DNA from: Brenneria goodwinii | GTDB lineage: Bacteria; Pseudomonadota; Gammaproteobacteria; Enterobacterales; Enterobacteriaceae | Length of the DNA: 64,000 nt | Assembly (NCBI RefSeq): GCF_002291445.1 | Contig: NZ_CP014137.1 | Span: 2,294,001 to 2,358,000 of the forward strand | Direction: 5' to 3' | In this document: piece after piece, positions 40,259 to 48,995 of the stretch | Numbering within the stretch: the stretch's first letter is position 1 | Layout: every line of letters starts with the position of its first letter | The notes under the pieces: model-generated | The model's database searches: none | What the model saw: the letters and a program-made list of their open reading frames with translations, nothing else | Told to the model about the DNA's origin: nothing | Made by a program: the position numbers and the translations under genes

Positions 40259-41671
40259 TCAGTCAGGCACACCGGCCAGCAGCAAACGCGGGCTGCGCGC
40301 TTCAATATCGGCCCCGGCCGCCAGACACAGATCTTCGCGGAAGCGCCCCGCCACAATCTGTATTCCCAACGGCGTTTGGTCGGGCAGATAGCCGGTGCAC
40401 AGGCTCAGCGCCGGCAGACCGGTGACCGGCAGACCAATCATCGGCAACTGCGAGCGCCATACATGCTGGTAGGCCGCCTCCCCTTGCAAATCCAGATCGT
40501 TGGCAAAAGGCAAGGCAGCGCTGACCGGCAGTAATACCACCGGATACTCCTGCAGCAGCGCGGCCCATTCACGGGCAATCCCCAAGCGCCGGGACAGCGC
40601 GCGGGAGAAATCTGTAATACCGATCTGCTCGGCGATCGCTTTCTGACCGGCCAATGCGGTAATCGCGCCGGGATCGCCCTCCTGCTCCGCCGCCGCGACC
40701 ATACCGTCGTAGCCGTCGCCCATCCACAGTGTAATCTGAATCGCCACCGCTTCTTCCAGCGATACCAGCTCATCCACTTCATCGACGATCCAGCCCGCAT
40801 CGCGCAGCTTGTCAGCCGACTCAAGCAGGGCCTGGCAGATTTCCGGCGCGGTGTCGATGCCGTCGGGACGCAGACAAACCGCGGCGCGGCGCGGCATGTC
40901 CGGCCCGTTGAGCGGCGCCGGCACCCACCAGGGATCGTCGGCGCTGCCCACCGACATCGCCCTGAGCGCCAGCGACAAATCCGCCACGCTGCGCGCGATC
41001 GGCCCGGACACCGCCATAATTTGTCCGCCGATGGTGCGCTCGGCGCCGGACGCATTATAGGCGGCGATACGGCCGAACGACGGACGCAGGCCATGAACCC
41101 CGCAGGCATAGGCCGGATAGCGGATTGAACCGGCGATATCCGTACCGTGACCGATGGCGGCCATCCCCGCCGCCACCGAGGCGGCCGCGCCGCCGGACGA
41201 ACCGCCCGGCGTCAGGGCGGAGTTGCGCGGATTCAGCGTGGCGCCGTGCAGCTGGTTATTGGTAAACCAGCGATAGCTGAACGCCGGCGTATTGGTGCGC
41301 CCGACGGTCAGCGCCCCGGCCGCCAGCAGGCTGGAAACCACCGGATTGTTGCGGGTGGCGATCAGGTTTTTTTGCGCTTTCAGGCCGTTGGTATTGGCAT
41401 AACCGGTCTGATCCACGTTGACTTTGATGGTCACCGGCACCCCGGCCAGCGGCCCGGCATCCTCACCGGCGGCCAGCTTTCTATCCACCTCGCGCGCCTG
41501 CGCCAGCGTATCTTCCGGACGATAGTCCACCACCGCATTGATGGCGGGATTCACCTCTTCCAGACGCTGCAGACAGGCTTGAGCGACATCCCGGGCGCTG
41601 ATGTCGCGCAGTTGAATCAGACTGGCGATTTCGTTCGCCGACAGTTGCCACAGTTCGGGTATATCTTTCAT
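40259..41671 (-). CDS. Amidase (amidase signature family)
   Basis: A 470-residue serine hydrolase with the Ser-cisSer-Lys triad of the family: Lys in PVTIKVN (about residue 83) and the glycine-rich GGSSGGAAAS with the two serines (about 157-166), followed by GTDIAGSIRYPA with the acylating Ser. It cleaves an amide bond, releasing ammonia or an amine. The last gene of the SBP-permease-permease-ATPase-amidase set, 62 bases after the ATPase gene. A likely role is cleavage of the imported amide; if the compound is an N-acyl amino alcohol, the product would feed the neighbouring kinase. That last step is inference. Confidence 0.9.
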   Translation of the reverse strand: MKDIPELWQLSANEIASLIQLRDISARDVAQACLQRLEEVNPAINAVVDYRPEDTLAQAREVDRKLAAGEDAGPLAGVPVTIKVNVDQTGYANTNGLKAQKNLIATRNNPVVSSLLAAGALTVGRTNTPAFSYRWFTNNQLHGATLNPRNSALTPGGSSGGAAASVAAGMAAIGHGTDIAGSIRYPAYACGVHGLRPSFGRIAAYNASGAERTIGGQIMAVSGPIARSVADLSLALRAMSVGSADDPWWVPAPLNGPDMPRRAAVCLRPDGIDTAPEICQALLESADKLRDAGWIVDEVDELVSLEEAVAIQITLWMGDGYDGMVAAAEQEGDPGAITALAGQKAIAEQIGITDFSRALSRRLGIAREWAALLQEYPVVLLPVSAALPFANDLDLQGEAAYQHVWRSQLPMIGLPVTGLPALSLCTGYLPDQTPLGIQIVAGRFREDLCLAAGADIEARSPRLLLAGVPD

Positions 41672-41733
41672 ACAGGTTTCCTCTTTTCATTGGGGAAAAG
41701 CATTGGAGAAAAGCATCGCGGAAGACGGCGATA

Positions 41734-43410
41734 TCAGTTGACCGCGGCATGCGCGCCTACCGGACGGAAATTCTGGAAATCCCAATCCCGCCCTGGCGCC
41801 GCGTCGATCAGTGAACGTGTATAACTGTGACTGGGATGACTCAATACCGTAACGGCATCGCCGGCTTCGACTATCTCGCCTTTCTTCATCACCACGATGG
41901 AATGGCAAATTTGCGCCGCCACCCTCAGGTCGTGGGTGATGAACAGGATGGCGACGCCGGTGCGCTGGCGGATCGCCTCCAGCAAGTCCAGCACCTGCGC
42001 CTGTACCGAAACATCCAGCGCCGAAACCGCTTCATCCGCCACCAGGACGTCCGGCTCCATCACCACCGCGCGGGCGATGCACAGCCGCTGGCGCTGGCCG
42101 CCGGAAAATTGATGGGGATAACGGGTCATAATGTCCGCCGACAGCCCCACCAGATCCAACGCCTTGGCGGCCGTATCCAGCGCCTGTTGGCGGGGCGTGC
42201 CGAAATTGATCAGCCCCTCAATCATCGAGTCGCCCACCGTGCGGCGCGGGTTAAGCGAGCGGTAGGGATCCTGAAAGATGAACTGTATCTTGCGCCGCAA
42301 TGGGCGCATCTCGCCGGCGCGGGTTTTCACCAGATCGGTGTCGCCCAGCATGATGCTGCCGCCGGTCGGCTCCTGTAACCGCACCAGGCAACGCGCCACC
42401 GAAGATTTGCCCGAACCGGATTCGCCCACCACGCCGAGCACTTCGCCGCGGCGAATGCGGAAGCTGACGTTATTCGCCGCCACCACTCGCCGGGTGGCGC
42501 CCATAAATTTTTTCTCTTCATAAACCTTGTCCAACCCCACCACTTCGATGGCGTCCGCCGTATCCGGGCGGGCGGTGTGCCGGGGCAACAGACTGGGCAC
42601 CGAGGAAACCAGCATACGGGTATAGTCCTGCGCGGGCCGCACCAGAATGTCGTCGCGGCTGCCGCTTTCCACCAGCGCGCCGCGGTTCATCACCACGATA
42701 CGATCGGCGATTTCCGACACCACGCCAAAATCATGAGTGATGAACACCACCGCCGTCTGCTGGCTGCGCTGTAACTCTTTAATCAGCAGCAGGATCTGCT
42801 TCTGCGTGGTGACATCCAGCGCGGTGGTCGGTTCATCGCAGATCAGCAGCCGCGGTTTGAGGATCAGCGCCATGGCGATAACGATGCGCTGGCGCTGTCC
42901 GCCCGACAGCTGGTGCGGGTAGCTGTGATAAATCCGCTCCACATCCGGCAGATGAACCGAGGCCAGCATCGCCATAATCTGGCTTTTACGCGCTTGCCCC
43001 GACAGTTGGGTGTGAATGCGCAGCACCTCATCGATCTGTCTGCCCACGCTCTGCACCGGATTCAGCGCGGTCATCGGCTCCTGAAACACCATCCCCATCG
43101 TTGACGCCCGCAGTTGGCGCAGGCGTGAGGAACCGGCGGTGACCACATCCTCGCCGTTCACCAGAATCCTGCCGCCGGTGACGGTCAACGCCCCGGCGGG
43201 CAGCAGCCCCATGATCGCCAGCGACGTTACCGATTTACCCGAACCGGACTCGCCGACGACGCACACCGTCTCACCGGCGTAAACCTGATAGGACACCTTC
43301 TCCACCACTGCCCGGCCCTCGCCCGCCCGTCCGGTCTTTACGGTGACCGACTGCACATCCAGCACCGGTGCTATATCCTGAGACGAATCAGAGGATTTAA
43401 TTGGCTCCAT
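41734..43410 (-). CDS. Fused peptide-type ABC transporter ATPase (DppD-DppF / GsiA-like)
   Basis: A 558-residue protein with two ABC ATPase domains in one chain, as in GsiA. Each has a Walker A (GESGSGKS), a signature (LSGGQRQR and FSGGQRQR) and a Walker B (LLICDEPTTALD and VLVADEAVSALD). It energises uptake through the two permeases encoded upstream. The ATG at 43410 has an AGGAGA site and is preferred over one seven codons earlier. The linker between the domains is about residues 265-285. About 140 bases with a tandem-repeat patch separate it from the permease gene. Confidence 0.93.
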   Translation of the reverse strand: MEPIKSSDSSQDIAPVLDVQSVTVKTGRAGEGRAVVEKVSYQVYAGETVCVVGESGSGKSVTSLAIMGLLPAGALTVTGGRILVNGEDVVTAGSSRLRQLRASTMGMVFQEPMTALNPVQSVGRQIDEVLRIHTQLSGQARKSQIMAMLASVHLPDVERIYHSYPHQLSGGQRQRIVIAMALILKPRLLICDEPTTALDVTTQKQILLLIKELQRSQQTAVVFITHDFGVVSEIADRIVVMNRGALVESGSRDDILVRPAQDYTRMLVSSVPSLLPRHTARPDTADAIEVVGLDKVYEEKKFMGATRRVVAANNVSFRIRRGEVLGVVGESGSGKSSVARCLVRLQEPTGGSIMLGDTDLVKTRAGEMRPLRRKIQFIFQDPYRSLNPRRTVGDSMIEGLINFGTPRQQALDTAAKALDLVGLSADIMTRYPHQFSGGQRQRLCIARAVVMEPDVLVADEAVSALDVSVQAQVLDLLEAIRQRTGVAILFITHDLRVAAQICHSIVVMKKGEIVEAGDAVTVLSHPSHSYTRSLIDAAPGRDWDFQNFRPVGAHAAVN

Positions 43411-43457
43411 GGGGTCTCCTGCTTTTGTCATATCGTTGTCAAACCAAGGCCGTCAGG

Positions 43458-43562
43458 CCAATACCCACGCGTTTCGGCAACCGTTGCCACTATCATCGTT
43501 GCGACTACCATCGTTATAACTGCCATCGTTGCAACTACAGCCGTTGCGACTACAGCCGTTTC
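43458..43562. repeat. Short tandem repeat between permease and ATPase genes
   Basis: A patch with six or more tandem variants of a roughly 15-base unit (CCGTTGCGACTA and CATCGTTGCAACTA types) between about 43480 and 43560. It lies in the gap of the operon and reaches the 3' end of the permease gene. Such repeats arise by slippage and could vary between strains. Confidence 0.6.
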
Positions 43563-44428
43563 GCCATCCGGGGATCGAGCGCATCACGCACCGCGTCCCC
43601 CAACACATTCACACTCAATACCGTCAGTGACACCAGAATCCCCGGATAGAGGATCATGCCCGGCAGCATCATAAAATAGACCCGGCCATCGGCCATGATG
43701 TTGCCCCACGACGGGATCTCCGGCGGGATACCCGCGCCAAGAAAGCTCAGAATCGCCTCGGTCAGAATGGCGGAAGCAAAGATATAGGTTCCCTGAACGA
43801 TCAACGGCGCCACCGTGGACGGCAACATGTGCCGCCACATAATGACCGGCACCGGCGTGCCCAGAATAATGGCCGCCTCGACATAGGATTCGTTGCGAAC
43901 GCCCATGATGACGCTGCGCACCATCCGCACCACGCGCGGAATTTCAGGAATGGAAATCGCCACCAGCACGGTAAACAGGCTGGCTCCCGACAGGGAAACC
44001 AGCGCAATCGCCAGCAGAATGCCGGGAATCGCCATCAGGCCGTCCATGATGCGCATCACGATGGCGTCCACCAGCCGGAAATAACCGGCGAACACGCCAA
44101 TCACCAGCCCGATAATCACGCTGATACACACCGCGCCCAGCCCCACCACCAGCGACTGACGGCCGCCGTGCACCACGCGGGCGAAAATATCCCGCCCCAG
44201 CGCGTCGGTTCCCAGCCAGTGCAGCGCGGAAGGCGGTTTGAGCCGCTGAGACGGATCGATATCAATCGGGCTGTAGCTGCTTATCCAGGGGGCCAGCACC
44301 GCCAACGCCACCACGATCAGCAGCACGACGGCGCCCAGAATCACCGGCCAGGTCAGCAAACCGGCGCGAAGTTGAGCGGAGATCCCCCCCGTCGACGCCG
44401 CCGGGATGGCTGAGGTTTCTGAACTCAT
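43550..44428 (-). CDS. Peptide-type ABC transporter permease (DppC/GsiD-like)
   Basis: A 292-residue inner-membrane permease with six predicted helices. It has the ILGAVVLLIVVALAVLAPWI entry helix, HWLGTDALGRDIFARVVHG typical of DppC-type proteins, and the EAA-like loop with EAAIILGTPVPVIMWRHMLP. The ATG at 44428 stands behind an AGGAGAG site; a GTG two codons earlier is too close. It follows the other permease gene by 19 bases. The substrate is set by the binding protein and is unknown. Confidence 0.92.
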   Translation of the reverse strand: MSSETSAIPAASTGGISAQLRAGLLTWPVILGAVVLLIVVALAVLAPWISSYSPIDIDPSQRLKPPSALHWLGTDALGRDIFARVVHGGRQSLVVGLGAVCISVIIGLVIGVFAGYFRLVDAIVMRIMDGLMAIPGILLAIALVSLSGASLFTVLVAISIPEIPRVVRMVRSVIMGVRNESYVEAAIILGTPVPVIMWRHMLPSTVAPLIVQGTYIFASAILTEAILSFLGAGIPPEIPSWGNIMADGRVYFMMLPGMILYPGILVSLTVLSVNVLGDAVRDALDPRMAKRL

Positions 44429-44447
44429 GGTCACTCTCCTGTTCAGC

Positions 44448-45389
44448 TTAATAACGGATACGGGGATCGATCAGGGCGTAGAGCAGATCGATAACCAGAT
44501 TGATCACGATATACAGCGCGGAGAAGATCAGAATCAGCGCCTGAATGATGGGATAATCACGCGCCTGTACCGACTCCAGCACCAGCCTTCCCAGGCCCGG
44601 GATATTGAACACCGACTCGGTAACCACCACGCCGCCAATCAGCATGGCGATGCTGACGCCGATAATGGTGACAATCGGCACCGCGGCGTTGCGCAGCGCG
44701 TGGTGGATCAGCACGCCGCTCTCTTTCAGCCCCTTGGCGCGCGCGGTGCGGATGAAATCCTCCCCCATCACTTCAATCACGCTGGTCCGCACGATGCGGG
44801 CAATCAGGGCGATATAGGCGGTGCTCAGCGCCAGCGTCGGTAAAATCAGCCGTTCGAAAAACGGCCACACGCCTTCGTTCAGCGGACGATAGCCCTGCAC
44901 CGGCAGCCAGCCGAGCCAGCGGGAGAAGATCAGAATCAGGGTGTAGCCAAAGATGAACACCGGCACCGAAAAGCCGATGACCGAACCGGCCATAATCAAC
45001 CGATCCAGGGATTTCCCCTGCTGCCAGGCGGCCACAATCCCCAGCGGGATAGCCACGGCGATAGCCAATATGATGGTGGAAAGGCACAGCGCCAGCGACG
45101 GGCCGAAGCGATCGGCAATCATTGACGACACCGGCGTGCCGGAGATCAGCGAGACGCCCAAATCGCCGCGCAGCAGCCCGCTGGCCCAGATAAGGAACTG
45201 TTGCAGCATCGGCTTATCCAACCCCATGGTGGCGCGGATATTTTCCAACTGCTCGGGCGTGGCGCTGTCGCCGGCCAGAATCAACGCCGGGTCGCCTGAG
45301 GTAAGACGCAGCAGCATAAAAACGATCACCGCGACGATACACAGTACCGGCAGCGTTGCCGCCAGGCGTTGCAGTATGAATCTTGGCAT
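44448..45389 (-). CDS. Peptide-type ABC transporter permease (DppB/GsiC-like)
   Basis: A 313-residue permease, six predicted helices, with the N-terminal FILQRLAATLPVL, the long periplasmic loop carrying SGDPALILAGDSATPEQLENIR, GVVVTESVFNIPGLGRLVLESV, and the C-terminal DLLYALIDPRIRY ending of DppB-type proteins. It pairs with the DppC-like permease to form the channel. The gene starts 60 bases after the binding-protein gene. Confidence 0.92.
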   Translation of the reverse strand: MPRFILQRLAATLPVLCIVAVIVFMLLRLTSGDPALILAGDSATPEQLENIRATMGLDKPMLQQFLIWASGLLRGDLGVSLISGTPVSSMIADRFGPSLALCLSTIILAIAVAIPLGIVAAWQQGKSLDRLIMAGSVIGFSVPVFIFGYTLILIFSRWLGWLPVQGYRPLNEGVWPFFERLILPTLALSTAYIALIARIVRTSVIEVMGEDFIRTARAKGLKESGVLIHHALRNAAVPIVTIIGVSIAMLIGGVVVTESVFNIPGLGRLVLESVQARDYPIIQALILIFSALYIVINLVIDLLYALIDPRIRY

Positions 45390-45449
45390 AGTGAATTACC
45401 TGTCGTGTCAGGGACAAGACGCCCGGCGGCAAAGCCGGACATATCGGAT

Positions 45450-47042
45450 TTAGTTACCGCTTTTGGTCATATTCCAGAACACGGGTACGGTGGTATTCAC
45501 CTGATCTTTAACATTCGCGCGCCGGGCCGTGACCACCGAACGCTCGCCCAGCGGGATGGCGGCCGTTTCATCCAGCAGGATTTTCTGCATCTCGCCGGCA
45601 TACTGCTTTTTCTCATCGTCACTGGTGCTTAGCGCGATTTTCTGGCGCAGCGCCTCAACCGCCGGAATATCCGGCCAGCCGAACCAGGCTTGCGGTCCAT
45701 TGGCCGCCGCGGTAATGGAACCGACCGGATCGGAAATATCGGCGATGGTGTTATAGGTGCTGAAGATATGCCAGCCGCCGTTGGCGGGTTTCTCTTTCGA
45801 AGCCCGGCGCACGGTGACGGTCTGCCAGTCCATCGCCTGTAATTGCACGTTGAAACCGGCCTGACGCAGCGACTGGGCGAACACCGGCGGCATCGCCGCC
45901 AGCGACTGTACGTCGGTCGCATGCAGAATCACGATCGGCGTGCCGTCATAGTTTCCTTCCTTCAACAGCGCCGCGGCCTTGGCCGGATTGCCCTTGACCA
46001 GATCGTCCGCGCCTTCGGTGTTGGCATAAGGCGTGTCGCAGCCGAAATACGCCGCACAGGTGTGATAATATTTGGGATTGCCGCTCTGCGCCTGCAACAC
46101 CGATTCCTGATCCATCGCCGCCAGCGCCGCCTGCCGGATGAGTTTGTTATCAAACGGCGGCTGAAGGAAATTCAGGCGGGCGACGTTCTGGGTGCCCTGC
46201 TGTTTGTATTCGGTCAGCGTGACCTCATCGTTATTCTCCAGCATCGGCAGCAAATCCATCGGTAAATCCTCAATGAAATCCACTTCGCCGGAGAGCAGCG
46301 CATTAACCGAAGTCATGGTATCCGGCATGGAGATCCATTTAACCCGATCCACATGCACCACCTTACCGCCCGCCAGACCGTTGGCCGGTTCGGTACGCGG
46401 AACATAGTCGGCGAATTTCTCAAATACCGCCTGTACGCCGGGACGATATTCGCCGGCGACAAAGCGGAATGGGCCGGAACCGATGGCTTCTTTGATGGGC
46501 TCGCCCGGCGGTTGGCCGGCAAGACGTTTGGGCAGCATAAACGGCGCCACGCCGCTGGATTTGGATAACGCCTGCAGCGCAATGGCCGTCGGCTGCTTAA
46601 ATGTCATGGAGAAACTTTTGTCGTCAATAACCTGCATATTATCCAGCAGGCCGTTCATCACCTGTCCCAGTTTGTCCAACTGCGCCCAGCGCTGAATGGA
46701 CGCCACGCAGTCGGCGGCGGTCACCGGCTGGCCGTCATGCCATTTCAGGCCGTCGCGCAGCGCGAAAGTGTAGGTTTTGCCGTCTGCCGACACGTCCCAT
46801 TTTTCCGCCATCTGCGGCTGAACCTTATTATCGGCGTCAAGCGCCAGCAGGGTGTCGTAAACCATGTAGGCATAGTCACGCACGATGTAGGCCGTGGTGA
46901 TATTGGGATCCAGCGCGCGCAGGCTGGCGTGCATAACGGCATTAACGGTTTCGGCCTGAACTACTGTCGAACTGAACCCTAGCGATGCAGCCATTAACGC
47001 ATAGCGGGCATAACGCCGCAGCGGTAATTTCAAACTGGTCAT
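45450..47042 (-). CDS. ABC transporter substrate-binding protein, peptide/oligopeptide family 5
   Basis: A 530-residue periplasmic binding protein with a twin-Arg-like basic start (LPLRRYARYALMA), signal cleavage after VVQA (about residue 30), and the family-5 blocks VYDTLLALDADNKVQPQMAEKWDVS and YTFALRDGLKWHDGQPVTAADC. It captures the substrate and passes it to the permeases. The ATG at 47042 has an AGGAG site. First gene of the operon; a GntR-type palindrome lies 50 bases before its start, and MlrC is transcribed in the opposite direction. Confidence 0.92.
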   Translation of the reverse strand: MTSLKLPLRRYARYALMAASLGFSSTVVQAETVNAVMHASLRALDPNITTAYIVRDYAYMVYDTLLALDADNKVQPQMAEKWDVSADGKTYTFALRDGLKWHDGQPVTAADCVASIQRWAQLDKLGQVMNGLLDNMQVIDDKSFSMTFKQPTAIALQALSKSSGVAPFMLPKRLAGQPPGEPIKEAIGSGPFRFVAGEYRPGVQAVFEKFADYVPRTEPANGLAGGKVVHVDRVKWISMPDTMTSVNALLSGEVDFIEDLPMDLLPMLENNDEVTLTEYKQQGTQNVARLNFLQPPFDNKLIRQAALAAMDQESVLQAQSGNPKYYHTCAAYFGCDTPYANTEGADDLVKGNPAKAAALLKEGNYDGTPIVILHATDVQSLAAMPPVFAQSLRQAGFNVQLQAMDWQTVTVRRASKEKPANGGWHIFSTYNTIADISDPVGSITAAANGPQAWFGWPDIPAVEALRQKIALSTSDDEKKQYAGEMQKILLDETAAIPLGERSVVTARRANVKDQVNTTVPVFWNMTKSGN

Positions 47043-47092
47043 GTAAAGCTCCTGGATCAATTGATGGAAATGGCGTTATCCTCTGACAGGAC

Positions 47093-47104
47093 ATTGTCGA
47101 CAAT
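47093..47104. promoter_or_regulatory. GntR-type operator upstream of the ABC transporter operon
   Basis: ATTGTCGACAAT is identical in all 12 bases to the palindrome at 39449-39460 and is followed by a further half-like AATCGACGAT. Its place, 50 bases before the binding-protein start codon, fits a repressor operator over the promoter. Confidence 0.75.
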
Positions 47105-47278
47105 CGACGATATTAGCTAAAGCAATTATCGTTCCAGCTTTCAAAAACGATTTGGAGCGATAATTTGCCCGCTACTGGTGCAATTTTGCTCAACGCTCTC
47201 CGCCGGTACGCACCTGTACAGTGCAGCGGCGGCGCGAACTTCAGGCAGGTGTGAATCCAATACAGCGAGGAGAAGACA

Positions 47279-48778
47279 GTGCGTATCGTATATGGCGGTT
47301 TTGAACATGAAACCAACACGTTTGCTCCCAGCCCGGCCGACTGGCGCATGTTTGAGCATGGCGGCGGCTGGCCGGGAATGACGCAGGGCGATGCGGTATG
47401 GCCCAGCATCCGCGGCAAAAATATTCCCGCGGCGGGTTTTATCGCCCGGGCGCTGGCTCACGGCGCCGAGGTCATTCCGACGGTATGGGCGGCGGCCAGC
47501 CCTTCAGGGCCGGTCACCCGCGAGGCTTTCGAACGTATTGCCGCGCTGATCCTCGACGGTATCCGCTCGGCGCTTCCGGTTGATGCGGTCTATCTGGATC
47601 TGCACGGCGCCATGGTGGCCGAACACCTTGACGACGGCGAAGGCGAACTGCTGCGCAGAGTCCGGGCGCTGGTCGGCCCGACGATCCCGGTGGTGGCCAG
47701 CCTGGATCTGCACGCCAACGTCAGCCAGACGATGCTGGATAATGCGCACTATCTGGCGGCGTTTCGCACCTATCCGCACGTGGATATGGCCGATACCGGC
47801 GCGCGCGCCTGGGAGTTGCTGATGCGCCATCAGGCGAAGGGCGCCACGCCGGCCAAAGCGATACGGCGAATTCCGTTTCTCATTCCCATCAGTTGGCAAT
47901 GTACCGATATGTCGCCCGCCCGCGAGCTTTATCAGCAGTTGGCGTCGCTGGAAACCGAGCAGACGCATCTCTCTTTCACCATGGGATTTCCAGCGGCGGA
48001 TTTTGCCGAATGTACGCCGGTCATCTGGGCCTATGCCCCGGACCAGGCGCAGGCCGATCGCCTGGCCGATACGCTATTCCACGCCGTATGCGCGGCGGAA
48101 GCTCATTTTACCGATAAAACCTATACGCCGGATGAAGCGGTGCAATATGCCATGAAGCAGGCCTCGCAGGGCAGGCGCCCGATGGTGATAGCCGACGCGC
48201 AGGATAACCCCGGCGCGGGCAGCGACTCCGATACCACCGGCATGCTGCGCGCGCTGATACGCAACCGGGCAAAACGGGCCGCGATTGGCCTGATGGTGGA
48301 TCCTGCCGCGATGAAAACTATCGAGGCCGCCGGGGAAGGCCACAGCGTAACGCTGGCGTTGGGCGGACACGCCGGTCTGCGCGATGACGAACCGTTCAGC
48401 GCGACCTTTGTTATCGAACGTATTTTGTCAGGCCGTTTTAAGGCGACCGGCCCTTATTTCGGCGGTTTCGATATGGATCTGGGCCCAAGCGCCTGCCTGA
48501 GAATCGATGATGTGCGCATCGTGGTTTCCACCCACAAGGCGCAACTGGCCGACCAGTCCATGTTTCGCTTCGCCGGCATCGAAACCACCGAGCAGGACAT
48601 TCTGGTGGTTAAAAGCGTGGTGCATTTCCGGGCGGATTTTTCCTCCATTGCGGCGGAAATTATCGTGGCGGCCGCACCGGGTTTCATGCCCGTGGATCTG
48701 ACCACCCTGCCCTGGCGGCATTTGCCGGACGGCCTGCGCTTGATGCCAATGGGGGCGCCGTTCAAAGCCCGGCGTTAA
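47279..48778 (+). CDS. MlrC-family M81 metallohydrolase
   Basis: A 499-residue protein of the M81/MlrC family, named after microcystinase C, a zinc enzyme that hydrolyses small peptides or amides. It has the family start RIVYGGFEHETNTFAP with metal-binding Glu-His, LDLHGAMV, SLDLHANVS with likely metal ligands, and TYPHVDMADTG with another His. The C-terminal domain carries DNPGAGSDSDTTGML. The start codon is GTG behind a GAGGAGA site. Divergent from the transporter operon, sharing its regulatory region, so it probably acts on the same imported compound as the amidase. Cytoplasmic. Confidence 0.87.
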   Translation: MRIVYGGFEHETNTFAPSPADWRMFEHGGGWPGMTQGDAVWPSIRGKNIPAAGFIARALAHGAEVIPTVWAAASPSGPVTREAFERIAALILDGIRSALPVDAVYLDLHGAMVAEHLDDGEGELLRRVRALVGPTIPVVASLDLHANVSQTMLDNAHYLAAFRTYPHVDMADTGARAWELLMRHQAKGATPAKAIRRIPFLIPISWQCTDMSPARELYQQLASLETEQTHLSFTMGFPAADFAECTPVIWAYAPDQAQADRLADTLFHAVCAAEAHFTDKTYTPDEAVQYAMKQASQGRRPMVIADAQDNPGAGSDSDTTGMLRALIRNRAKRAAIGLMVDPAAMKTIEAAGEGHSVTLALGGHAGLRDDEPFSATFVIERILSGRFKATGPYFGGFDMDLGPSACLRIDDVRIVVSTHKAQLADQSMFRFAGIETTEQDILVVKSVVHFRADFSSIAAEIIVAAAPGFMPVDLTTLPWRHLPDGLRLMPMGAPFKARR

Positions 48779-48995
48779 ATGGCTGCCCTATCCCGGCGAG
48801 GGTTCGCGCGCTGATAGAACATCTGACGGATTATGCCGCATCACATCCCTTATTGAACGGGGATCGTTGATGCGTGCTACACTTTCCTGCAAACAGTGTG
48901 TGGCTTCTACCTGAAAAGGTTATTGCAAGCCGCATCCGCGTATTGAGAAGCGCAAGAAGCCCCACCAGCGCGGGAAATTAAAGAATAGAGACGTA

